A DNA stretch of 64,000 nucleotides from Paenibacillus_E oryzisoli_A. GTDB taxonomy: Bacteria; Bacillota; Bacilli; Paenibacillales; NBRC-103111. The position numbers were made by a program, and so were the translations under genes. The notes beneath the pieces are model-generated. The model was not told the DNA's origin and did not search any database. It saw only the letters and a list, made by a program, of their open reading frames with translations. Positions 53,484 to 61,678 of the stretch are shown here, one piece after another; position 1 is the first letter of the stretch; every line of letters begins with the position of its first letter. Location: the NCBI RefSeq assembly GCF_050467285.1, contig NZ_JBCMUN010000001.1, forward strand, positions 744,001 to 808,000, given 5' to 3'.

Positions 53484-55142
53484 TTGAACAGACAGAAGGA
53501 GAAGCGACGTCGTTGCAGGCTGCTTTTAACCGGGCTTATGCTGCTGGCGTTAGGAACGACTGCCTGCGGAACAAGCGGCGGCGATCCATCAACTGCAAAG
53601 CCGAAGCCGCGGATCAAGGTTTCCGTCTACGACCGGGTGAATGTTCCGTCCAGTGAAGGTTCTATTGTTAGCAACAAGATCACTCGCTGGATCAATGAAG
53701 CAGGTCCTGTAAATGTAGAGTTCGTTCCCGTGCTGCGGACGCAATCCGAGCAGAAGCTGAATGGATTGTTCGCTGCAGGAGAAGCTCCTGACCTAATTAT
53801 GGAGTATGCTCCGCAAATCAAGGATACGCTCATCGACCAAGGGCTGTTGCGGCCAATTGACGATATGATCGAACAGTACAGTACCACCTATAAGGAAAGA
53901 TTGCAGCGTTATCCTATTCTGCGCAAAGCGGGGACTGGTGAGGATGGACGGCTGTACCAGTTTGGCCGGATCAACGAGACGGTGCCTATGCGGGCAGCGT
54001 TCATTCGTACGGACTGGCTGGAGCGGCTGCAGTTGGATATTCCGCAGACGACGGAGGAGCTGTTTCAAGTTGCCAAAGCATTCACTGAACAGGATCCGGA
54101 TGGCAATGGCAAGCGGGATACATATGGCATCGCCTTGGCAGGCACTCCCGGCGTTGTGATCGACGAGATGTTCGGATTAATTTATCCGGATTACGTGGTT
54201 CGCGACGGGGAATTGGTGCATGGCTGGGACAATATTGAAGCGGTTACCGCTTTCAAGAAGCGGGTATATGATGAAGGGCTGGCGGATCGAGAATTCTGGA
54301 ACGACAAGAATGGATATCGTGCCAGACAAGACTTTTTGCGTGGGCGGATCGGAATCTATATGGATCAATTCAATGTTCCGACCGCCTTCTATAACGACTT
54401 CTATATGCGCCTAAAAAGGAATGTCCCCGATGCCCGGCTTACGGTTATTCCTTATCCGGTTACGCCGGTAGGGCAGTTCAATCCGGTATTCGTTAACCCT
54501 GTGCAGATGACTGGCGTCGTCAATGCCGCGACCCGCAATCCGAAGGCAGTAATGCAGTACGTCGATTTCGCCGTTTCGGAGCTATTCATGAAGACGATGT
54601 ATTTCGGTTTTGCCGGTATTCATCACACGGTGGCGCCTGACGGCTGCCCTAAACTGACAGGCATGGAGAAGTGGCGCAAGGAGTTTAATTACGGAGTCGG
54701 GGATTTCGGTATGCTGACCTCTCCCACCCTTGCCGGCCGCTGTTATTTCGGTACAGAAAAACTGGACGAGAAGGAACCACTGCAGCGTGAGGTTCAGCAG
54801 ATGTTCGAGCTGAATTCCTCCTATGTGAACTTCTCTCTGGAGACAGCGGGTCCTACCCATGCGGAGCAAATGCCCAGACTGCCCCAGGACTTGCAGGGGA
54901 TTCTAAACCAAATAACAGGCGTTGTCGGCACAGACGGGGACCTCTGGCTTAAGGCAATTTTGACTCCGAACTATTCTCCCGGGGAAGCCCGCAAGGAGGC
55001 TGAATCGCTGTGGGAGCAGGCCGGCGGGAAGAAAGTGGATGAATGGTACCGAAATTTCTATGCCCATGACAGGGATCAGGCGATTATGACGAAGGATATC
55101 TACCAGATATTCAGAGAGCAGCGCGCCGCCCAAGGAAAATGA
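53484..55142 (+). CDS. Solute-binding lipoprotein A, sugar locus 2
   Basis: A 552-residue paralogue of the protein at 29130. Signal peptide with lipobox TTAC (Cys28) after a very basic start, then APDLIMEYAPQIKDTL, FGRINETVPMRAAFIRTDWL and DPDGNGKRDTYGIA. TTG 53484 with GGGAGGGG seven bases upstream. It follows the regulator by 39 bases and precedes the next operator. Confidence 0.82.
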   Translation: MNRQKEKRRRCRLLLTGLMLLALGTTACGTSGGDPSTAKPKPRIKVSVYDRVNVPSSEGSIVSNKITRWINEAGPVNVEFVPVLRTQSEQKLNGLFAAGEAPDLIMEYAPQIKDTLIDQGLLRPIDDMIEQYSTTYKERLQRYPILRKAGTGEDGRLYQFGRINETVPMRAAFIRTDWLERLQLDIPQTTEELFQVAKAFTEQDPDGNGKRDTYGIALAGTPGVVIDEMFGLIYPDYVVRDGELVHGWDNIEAVTAFKKRVYDEGLADREFWNDKNGYRARQDFLRGRIGIYMDQFNVPTAFYNDFYMRLKRNVPDARLTVIPYPVTPVGQFNPVFVNPVQMTGVVNAATRNPKAVMQYVDFAVSELFMKTMYFGFAGIHHTVAPDGCPKLTGMEKWRKEFNYGVGDFGMLTSPTLAGRCYFGTEKLDEKEPLQREVQQMFELNSSYVNFSLETAGPTHAEQMPRLPQDLQGILNQITGVVGTDGDLWLKAILTPNYSPGEARKEAESLWEQAGGKKVDEWYRNFYAHDRDQAIMTKDIYQIFREQRAAQGK

Positions 55143-55154
55143 AATGATAATCGA

Positions 55155-55214
55155 AAAATCGTATCTGTTTTCCGATGATTTCTGAATGTTTGTCCATTCC
55201 CCTGACGGTATACT
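55155..55214 (+). promoter_or_regulatory. Operator-promoter 4 (permease promoter of sugar locus 2)
   Basis: Block 55155-55195 starts AAAATCGTATCTGTTTTCC and has TGTTTG at 55187-55192; TATACT lies 16 bases on at 55209-55214. The permease GTG is at 55237. Unlike locus 1 there is no terminator between the binding-protein gene and this promoter. Confidence 0.7.
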
Positions 55215-55236
55215 GAAAATCAGAGGGGGGAGCAAA

Positions 55237-56163
55237 GTGATTGTGAAATCGGCAAGGACCAAAAATGCTTTACGTTATCTGGATAGGAAGAAATACCTTT
55301 ATATCCTTCTTATTCCATGTGTTGTGTATTTTTTTATCTTTAATTATATTCCCATGTATGGAATTATTATTGCGTTCAAGGACTTCAACTTTTCCAAAGG
55401 GATTATCCACAGTCCTTGGGTTGGTTTGGAGCACTTCAGGTACATGTTCGGATTGAGTGATTTCTACCAGGTGTTCTGGAACTCGTTCTATCTGGGGCTG
55501 CTGCGGCTTGTATTCACCTTTCCTTTTCCGATCTTGCTGGCGCTTTTTCTCAACGAAATTCGCCAGGTGATGTATCAGCGTCTGACCCAAACCATCATAT
55601 ATTTACCTCACTTTATTTCCTGGGTAGTCATTGGCGGCATTCTGGTGAACTTCCTGTCCCCCAGTTGGGGAATTGTCAATATTTTTCTGAAACAATTGGG
55701 CATCGAACCGATCTTCTTCTTGGCTGATCCGGATTATTTCCGCCCTATTGTGGTGCTGAGCAGTATCTGGAAGGAAGCCGGTTGGGGCAGCATCATTTTC
55801 CTTGCCGCTATTACCGGCATTAACGCTGAATTGTACGAAGCCGCTAGTATAGACGGCGCCAGCCGGCTGCAACGCATCTGGTATGTGACGCTTCCCGGCA
55901 TCAAGTCCACCATTATGGTGCTGTTCATTCTCCGCTTGGGACATATAATGGGCAACGGCTTCGAGCAAATATTCGTCTTGCAAAATCCGATGAATTTGAG
56001 CGTATCCGAAGTGTTCGAGACGTATTCGTACCGGGTCGGGTTGCTAGGCAGCCGCTTCTCCTTCGGAACGACAGTGGGGCTGTTCACTTCTGTTATTGGC
56101 ATGATCTTCCTGATATTGGGCGACCGCCTGGCCAAACTGATGAAGGAGGATGGCATATGGTAA
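55237..56163 (+). CDS. Sugar ABC transporter permease (LplB family), locus 2
   Basis: A 308-residue permease, the same length as its paralogue at 30945 and closely similar (YLYILLIPCVVYFFIFNYIP, EAASIDGASRLQRIWYVTLPGI, LGDRLAKLMKEDGIW). The frame begins at 55186, inside the operator; GTG 55237 with AGAGGGGGGAG is preferred. Overlaps the next gene by seven bases, whereas in locus 1 they are 61 bases apart. Confidence 0.85.
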   Translation: MIVKSARTKNALRYLDRKKYLYILLIPCVVYFFIFNYIPMYGIIIAFKDFNFSKGIIHSPWVGLEHFRYMFGLSDFYQVFWNSFYLGLLRLVFTFPFPILLALFLNEIRQVMYQRLTQTIIYLPHFISWVVIGGILVNFLSPSWGIVNIFLKQLGIEPIFFLADPDYFRPIVVLSSIWKEAGWGSIIFLAAITGINAELYEAASIDGASRLQRIWYVTLPGIKSTIMVLFILRLGHIMGNGFEQIFVLQNPMNLSVSEVFETYSYRVGLLGSRFSFGTTVGLFTSVIGMIFLILGDRLAKLMKEDGIW

Positions 56164-57023
56164 ACAATGGTATAGGTGATCGCGTGTTCAGTGTGATTAA
56201 TTATACATTTGTGACGCTGTTTTCCTTGGCCTGCCTGTTTCCCTTCCTCTATGTGGTTGCCTTATCGGTAACGCCTTATGCCGAGTACCTTGAGCATCCT
56301 TTGAGGATGATTCCGAGCCGCTTGGAGTTTGGCGCTTACAAGCAAATTCTGCAGATGCCGTTGATGTGGAGCGGCTATAAGGTCACAGTGTACATTACAC
56401 TTGCAGGTGTGGCGCTGAACATCTTCTTGCTGGTGATTTCCGCTTACCCGCTGTCCAAGCCGGACTTGAAGGGTCGGAATGTCATTCTGGCGTTCATCGT
56501 GTTCACCATGTTCTTTAACGGCGGCCTCATCCCTAACTTCTATCTGATAAAAACGCTGGGCTTATACAATACACTCTGGAGCTTGATATTGCCTGGGGCA
56601 TTGGGGGCGTATAACTTAATTCTGATGAAAAATTTCATCGGTTCCATTCCTGCCAGCCTAGAGGAATCCGCCTATATCGACGGCGCCAACGAGATTAAGG
56701 TGCTGTTCCGGATCATTATCCCGCTGTCCAAACCGGCCATTGCCACATTCGTTATTTTCCATGCAGTCGGTCAGTGGAACACGTTCTTCTCCGCAATTAT
56801 CTATACCTCCAAACGCAGCTTGTGGCCGTTGATGCTCATTCTGCGGGACTTGGTGGTAGAGGACGGAGGGTTGGCCCGGGATATGATGGATAGCGGCAGT
56901 GTAACAGAATTTACCCTTAAGATGGCGATAATTGTATTTGCTACATTGCCTATTATTTTGGTTTACCCGTTCTTGCAAAGGTTTTTCATGAAAGGTTTGC
57001 TGGGTGGGTCCATCAAAGGATAA
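56157..57023 (+). CDS. Sugar ABC transporter permease (LplC/YtcP family), locus 2
   Basis: A 288-residue membrane protein with ESAYIDGANEIKVLFRIIIPLSKPAIAT and the C-terminal VYPFLQRFFMKGLLGGSIKG. AAGGAGG seven bases before ATG 56157. Forms the channel together with the preceding permease. No ATPase gene is nearby. Confidence 0.85.
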   Translation: MVNNGIGDRVFSVINYTFVTLFSLACLFPFLYVVALSVTPYAEYLEHPLRMIPSRLEFGAYKQILQMPLMWSGYKVTVYITLAGVALNIFLLVISAYPLSKPDLKGRNVILAFIVFTMFFNGGLIPNFYLIKTLGLYNTLWSLILPGALGAYNLILMKNFIGSIPASLEESAYIDGANEIKVLFRIIIPLSKPAIATFVIFHAVGQWNTFFSAIIYTSKRSLWPLMLILRDLVVEDGGLARDMMDSGSVTEFTLKMAIIVFATLPIILVYPFLQRFFMKGLLGGSIKG

Positions 57024-57100
57024 GCAGCTCAGCGTTGACTTGGTTATAACTGCGCAGGCAGCGGTTGTAATAGATAATCAGGATAAAGGGGAGATTTACG

Positions 57101-58660
57101 TTGACTAGATCAAACAGGCTTTCAGCAAGTGTACTGGCGTCCGCCTTGGTTTTGGCTGTAGTTACGACCGGATGTGGAAGCGATGACAAAAAAAGTGAAG
57201 GTGCAACCAATCCGGCTGCTTCCGCTGGATCAAGTCCGGCAGCCAAAGCGCCGGTCACAATCAAGATGTTCAACCGGGTGAACGCCGGGATTATCCTGGA
57301 GAATAACCCGGTAGTTGCCCAAGCGGAGAAGCTGGCCAATGTGAAGCTGTCCATCGAAGCGCCTCCGATTAACAATTACACGGATAAGCTGAAGGTCATG
57401 ATGGCATCGGGTGAGCTGCCGGACCTGATCTACAACTGGGGCGGCGCCGACGCCAGCATGGAAACCTGGGCGCAGAACGGCTTACTGCTTCCTTTGGATG
57501 ACAAGATTTCCAAGTATCCCAATTTGATGAAGAATATTACGAAAGAAATGTGGGATAGCGTCAAGTCTGTGAATGACGGCAAGATCTATATGATCCCCAA
57601 AACCAATATCGTCAACCATTGGGGCTATATGGTCAATCAGGTGTGGTTGGATAAGCTGGGGCTGAAGGCTCCGGAAACCCTGGATGAGCTGACTAATGTG
57701 CTGCGGGCGTTCACTAAGAACGATCCGGATGGCAATGGCAAGGCGGATACGTACGGGATAAGCCAGGTCGGTGTGTGGGCGCCCTCTAACTTCATTGCCA
57801 ACGCCTTCGATCTGCCCCTGACAAATGGTGTGAAGGATACGGATGGAAACTACAAGATCAAGGAGAAGATGTCCGGGTATATCCCTTATCTGACCTACTT
57901 GAAGCAGTTGTATAGTGAGAAAATTATGGATCCTGAGTTTATTATTAATAAGTCTTATGTGGATTTGGAGAAGTTAAATCAGAGCAAGGTGGGAATCATT
58001 CCCTCCCATCAATATGGGGTCATGGCCGATCTGGGCCGGGACAAGGATGCGGACAAGAAGTTTACGTTTCAGGCCCCACTGAAAAACAGCAAGGGGGAAG
58101 CGAGGAGTCTAGTGACCGTTGCCACCTGGGGGGGCTGGATGATCAGCAAGAATAGCAAGAATGCGGATGAAGTGCTGCGTTTCCTGGACTGGGGGAATAC
58201 GCCGGAAGCCAATGCGTTGTTTCAAATCGGGCTGAAGGATCTGACCTACGACAGCTATGATCCCTCAAGCAAAGCTCTTGTCCGCAGTACGGAGCAAACC
58301 ACCAAGGTGAATTCACTAACCAGCACATACATGACATTGGCCAACGCGATCAACGGGGAGGGGGCCATTATCGAGAATGCCGATTCGCCCGAGAAGTTGG
58401 CCAAGTTCAAGGAGCAGTGGGCTACTGCTCAAAAGAAGATGACGACAGTGAATGTACCCGCTGTCCGTTCGCCCAAGTTGTTGAACCTCGGCAACACAAT
58501 TCCCGATCTGATCAAGGAGAAGGATGAGCAAGAGCAGAAGTACATCACAGGTGAGATTACCGTGGAGCAATTGAAAAGCTTCATGGAGAAGAAATGGTAC
58601 CCCGCCACAGCAGATGCGGAGAAGGAATATATCGAAGCTATGAACAAGTTGGGGAAATAG
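57101..58660 (+). CDS. Solute-binding lipoprotein B, sugar locus 2
   Basis: A 519-residue LplA/YtcQ-type binding protein (lipobox TTGC, Cys25; short Ala/Ser-rich linker). It shares long stretches with the protein at 32872, such as MFNRVNAGIILENNPVV and APPINNYTDKL, and has NDPDGNGKADTYG. TTG 57101 with AAGGGGAG seven bases upstream. Likely transport receptor of the locus. Confidence 0.85.
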   Translation: MTRSNRLSASVLASALVLAVVTTGCGSDDKKSEGATNPAASAGSSPAAKAPVTIKMFNRVNAGIILENNPVVAQAEKLANVKLSIEAPPINNYTDKLKVMMASGELPDLIYNWGGADASMETWAQNGLLLPLDDKISKYPNLMKNITKEMWDSVKSVNDGKIYMIPKTNIVNHWGYMVNQVWLDKLGLKAPETLDELTNVLRAFTKNDPDGNGKADTYGISQVGVWAPSNFIANAFDLPLTNGVKDTDGNYKIKEKMSGYIPYLTYLKQLYSEKIMDPEFIINKSYVDLEKLNQSKVGIIPSHQYGVMADLGRDKDADKKFTFQAPLKNSKGEARSLVTVATWGGWMISKNSKNADEVLRFLDWGNTPEANALFQIGLKDLTYDSYDPSSKALVRSTEQTTKVNSLTSTYMTLANAINGEGAIIENADSPEKLAKFKEQWATAQKKMTTVNVPAVRSPKLLNLGNTIPDLIKEKDEQEQKYITGEITVEQLKSFMEKKWYPATADAEKEYIEAMNKLGK

Positions 58661-58707
58661 CAAACGATATAGGGGTCTGACCGACGAACAAGAGGAATAA
58701 TATTCAG

Positions 58708-59688
58708 ATGAATGTGGGGTGGGTACGGTTGACCTTGAAACAGCGCAGAGCGAATTTTGAAGTTCAGAAACGTATCTACGAAAGTGTTATACTGCGATTT
58801 CATGGTGCGGATGGCTTTGATGTGTACAATGTATCCATTCCGTTCACTAGGAACGGGAAACGCTATATGTTCGGGCGGTTGGAACGCCGGGAGGAGTGGG
58901 CTCGCTCTTGGGTTCGGCTGTTCGAGGAGACGGGACAGGATAAATGGACAGTCGTGGAAAATAGTATGATTTATACGCTTGAGGATCCTTATATCACGGA
59001 AATTGGCGATGAGTTGGTGCTGGGCGGGACACATGTGCAATACGATCGTGGATCATACAGCACGTTCTTCGGCTACTTTTTCCGGGGAACAAACCTCCAT
59101 GATTTGTACTATTTCACGACTGGGCCGGACAAAATGAAGGACATTCGTCTTGTTCCCCTGGCGGATGGCAAGATTGGCGTTTTTTCTCGTCCGCGCAACA
59201 GCAATTTGAGAGTCAAGTATGGCAGTGAGTCCATGATCGGCTTCACCACCATCAACAGTTTGGATGAGCTGACCGCCGATGTGATTGCCAATGCCCCATA
59301 TCTTTACGGCATTTTCGGGGAAGGCGAATGGGGAGGCGTCAATCAAGCGTATTTGCTGGATAGCGGCAAGATCGGTATTATTGGCCATATCTGTTATCTG
59401 GATCAGGATGAATGCGGAGGAACTCAAAGGGTATACCTGAACATGGCTTTTGTGTTCGATCCGGTCACTCGCGAGTCCGCGAATCTTCATCTCATCGGCA
59501 GCCGTTCCTGCTACCCGCCTGGGCCGGCCAAAAAGCCTTACTTGACAGATTGTGTCTTCGCCTCAGGCATTGTCATGCGGCCGGACGGGAAAGCCGATCT
59601 GTACAGCGGCATAGGCGACTGTCAGACAGGGCGCATAACCATTGATTATCCCTTCGCAGGTCACGGGTCATTATTGGCTAGAGCCTAG
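58708..59688 (+). CDS. DUF1861-like beta-propeller protein, cytoplasmic
   Basis: A 326-residue protein without signal peptide. VYNVSIPFTRNGKRYMFGRLE, LEDPYITEIGDELVLGGTHV and SRPRNSNLRVKYGSE suggest a five-bladed propeller related to DUF1861, a group linked from memory to mannoside phosphorylases (GH130/GT108-like). Role here probably phosphorolysis or hydrolysis of imported oligosaccharide; not certain. ATG 58708 has AAGAGGA at long spacing; TTG 58729 is an alternative start. The end carries no own terminator until 59733. Confidence 0.65.
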   Translation: MNVGWVRLTLKQRRANFEVQKRIYESVILRFHGADGFDVYNVSIPFTRNGKRYMFGRLERREEWARSWVRLFEETGQDKWTVVENSMIYTLEDPYITEIGDELVLGGTHVQYDRGSYSTFFGYFFRGTNLHDLYYFTTGPDKMKDIRLVPLADGKIGVFSRPRNSNLRVKYGSESMIGFTTINSLDELTADVIANAPYLYGIFGEGEWGGVNQAYLLDSGKIGIIGHICYLDQDECGGTQRVYLNMAFVFDPVTRESANLHLIGSRSCYPPGPAKKPYLTDCVFASGIVMRPDGKADLYSGIGDCQTGRITIDYPFAGHGSLLARA

Positions 59689-59732
59689 TACTCCGTGCTT
59701 TCATGTACGCATGAATTACATGCAAAAATCAC

Positions 59733-59789
59733 AACGCTGATCTACGATCATCCCCTTCGGAGGGATGATACGTGGATAAGCGTTTTTTT
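59733..59789 (+). terminator. Long terminator-like hairpin right of sugar locus 2
   Basis: AACGCTGATC pairs with GATAAGCGTT (59775-59784), with an inner TCATCCC/GGGATGA, and seven T residues follow. It closely resembles the hairpin at 49644 on the other side of the locus. Confidence 0.88.
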
Positions 59790-59838
59790 GTCTTAACAAA
59801 TTCATAGATCATCTTAATATCTTATCTCTTATCAGTCA

Positions 59839-59852
59839 TGTAAGCGCTGTAA
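59839..59852 (+). promoter_or_regulatory. cre-like site before the GH5 gene
   Basis: TGTAAGCGCTGTAA matches the CcpA consensus except for two positions. It lies about 60 bases before the GTG start. Confidence 0.4.
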
Positions 59853-59912
59853 TAAAATAAAGGTGACATTTTACTTTTTTAGCCAGATAGCGTGGGGAGG
59901 AAGTGAGGATCT

Positions 59913-61541
59913 GTGGAGAATCAACTTGCAAGTGATGTTATTGGCTTTGTGAGGGCGGAAGGAACCAGGCTGGTCAACGGGGAAGGCAGGGAAGTGTTGC
60001 TGCGGGGTGTCGGACTCGGCAATTGGCTGCTCCCAGAAGGATATATGTGGAAGTTTCCACAGCAAGGGGATCGCCCGCGAAGAATTGAGCAAATGATCAA
60101 GGATTTAATGGGTCCTAGGAAAGCGGAGCATTTCTGGGAGCTTTATTATGAGCGATACATCGGAAAAGCTGACATCGTGCGGATTGCGACGGAGGGCTTC
60201 AATTCGATACGTGTCCCGGTCAATGCGCGATTTCTGCTGAAGGATGGAGAAACGCTGCAGATCAAAGAGAATTGTCTAGCGTATATCGACAGGGTGATCG
60301 ACTGGTGCAAGGAGCATCGTCTTTATGTCATTCTGGACCTGCATGGCGCGCCAGGTGGACAAACGGGCACGAATATTGATGATTCGGAAAAGGATCATCC
60401 TGATCTTTTTACGGATGATGCCTGTTGGCGACTTACCGTCCAGTTATGGCGGTTTCTTGCAGACAGGTACAAGGACGAATGGATTGTGGCGGGGTACGAT
60501 CTGCTCAATGAGCCGCTGCCCGATTGGTTTTCGACCTATAACAGCCGTTTACTTCCCCTGTATAAGGAGATCGTTTCGGCAATCCGAGAAGTGGATCAGC
60601 GTCATTTGATCATTCTGGAGGGTGCTCATTGGGCGACGGACTGGTCTATTTTTACGGAAAAAATCGATGATAATCTGATGCTTCAATTTCATAAATACTG
60701 GAGCGCTCCGGATACAGAAAGCTTGCGTCCTTATTTGGATAAGCGAGACGAGTGGAACGTCCCTATTTTTATGGGCGAGGGCGGGGAAAACGGAAAGGAT
60801 TGGTACGCCGGAGCTTTTCAGCTTTTCGAAGATCACGGCATTTCGTGGAATTTCTGGCCGTGGAAGAAGCTGGATGCCTCCAATGCCCCCTGCTCCATCT
60901 CTATGCCGGCCGATTGGCATTTGATAATCGACTATCTGGAGGGTGGAGAACGTCCGGACGCCGCCACGGCTGAGCGCATGTTGTGGTCGTTTCTAGAAGG
61001 TCTTCCTTTGGATCGTTGTGTCTATCACGAGGATGTCGTTCGCTCCCTTTTCCGCCGAGCTCCGATTCGGATTCCAGCCGTCTTCTATGGTTATCAAGGA
61101 GAGGGCATCAGCTTTGGAGCGGCGGTGCGAGAGGACCGTCAGTCGGTATTTCGGACGAACGATGGCACAGATATTCGCAGCTACGAGTGCGGGGAGATGT
61201 TTCCTAATTACTGGAAAGGACAGGGGAAGACCGACAAGCGGCTGTTTGTTCAATTGGCAGAAGGTGATTGGCTTGCTTATGACTTTACGATGGAAAGGTC
61301 AGAATCGGCGGCGTACACGGTTCGTTTGAAGATGGGGGCCATGCTAGAAGCAGGCGCTTGTGTGAAGCTTTCGGTGAATGGGAAGGAAATCGGCCGTGTA
61401 GCAGTCGATTGGAAAGAAGGCGCGTGGCAGCAAATTGAGCTCAAAGCTAACCAGCTTCCGAACTCAGGAAGGGGGAAGTTGGTTATCCAGGCAGAGCGGA
61501 ATCCCATAGGGATTGAGTGGCTTGAAATCGGGCAAAGATAA
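59913..61541 (+). CDS. GH5-like glycoside hydrolase, cytoplasmic
   Basis: A 542-residue protein without signal peptide. LRGVGLGNWLLPEG, FNSIRVPVNARFLL, VILDLHGAPGGQTG, GYDLLNEPLPDW (acid/base Glu in NEP) and PIFMGEGGENG (nucleophile-type Glu) are the GH5 landmarks. A beta-rich C-terminal domain of about 120 residues follows (from about 415). It likely cleaves oligosaccharides delivered by the ABC importer. GTG 59913 follows AAGTGAGG. The stop codon TAA (59539+2000, that is 61539-61541) is formed by the start of repeat copy D. Confidence 0.78.
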   Translation: MENQLASDVIGFVRAEGTRLVNGEGREVLLRGVGLGNWLLPEGYMWKFPQQGDRPRRIEQMIKDLMGPRKAEHFWELYYERYIGKADIVRIATEGFNSIRVPVNARFLLKDGETLQIKENCLAYIDRVIDWCKEHRLYVILDLHGAPGGQTGTNIDDSEKDHPDLFTDDACWRLTVQLWRFLADRYKDEWIVAGYDLLNEPLPDWFSTYNSRLLPLYKEIVSAIREVDQRHLIILEGAHWATDWSIFTEKIDDNLMLQFHKYWSAPDTESLRPYLDKRDEWNVPIFMGEGGENGKDWYAGAFQLFEDHGISWNFWPWKKLDASNAPCSISMPADWHLIIDYLEGGERPDAATAERMLWSFLEGLPLDRCVYHEDVVRSLFRRAPIRIPAVFYGYQGEGISFGAAVREDRQSVFRTNDGTDIRSYECGEMFPNYWKGQGKTDKRLFVQLAEGDWLAYDFTMERSESAAYTVRLKMGAMLEAGACVKLSVNGKEIGRVAVDWKEGAWQQIELKANQLPNSGRGKLVIQAERNPIGIEWLEIGQR

Positions 61542-61620
61542 ACGGTTTCGCCGTCCTTTCAAGGACGGGAGCGTTTACTGATGGCATAGAGCCACTTCGA
61601 GGATATACGTTCTGATATGC
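61535..61620 (+). repeat. Intergenic palindromic repeat, copy D (+)
   Basis: Forward copy beginning AAGATAAACGG, with the stem CCGTCCTT/AAGGACGG around a two-base loop and ending TTCTGATATGC. Its sixth to eighth bases supply the stop codon of the GH5-like gene, so the element now defines the end of that protein. Confidence 0.87.
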
Positions 61621-61621
61621 T

Positions 61622-61657
61622 AAAAGAAAGCTGGCGTCGATGCATATCGACGTCAGC
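61622..61657 (-). terminator. Terminator of the minus-strand permease operon
   Basis: GCTGGCGTCGAT (61630-61641) pairs with ATCGACGTCAGC (61646-61657), one G-T pair. On the minus strand the T-run TTTCTTTT follows at 61629-61622. Confidence 0.85.
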
Positions 61658-61678
61658 CTCTTATTCGTATCTATGCGC

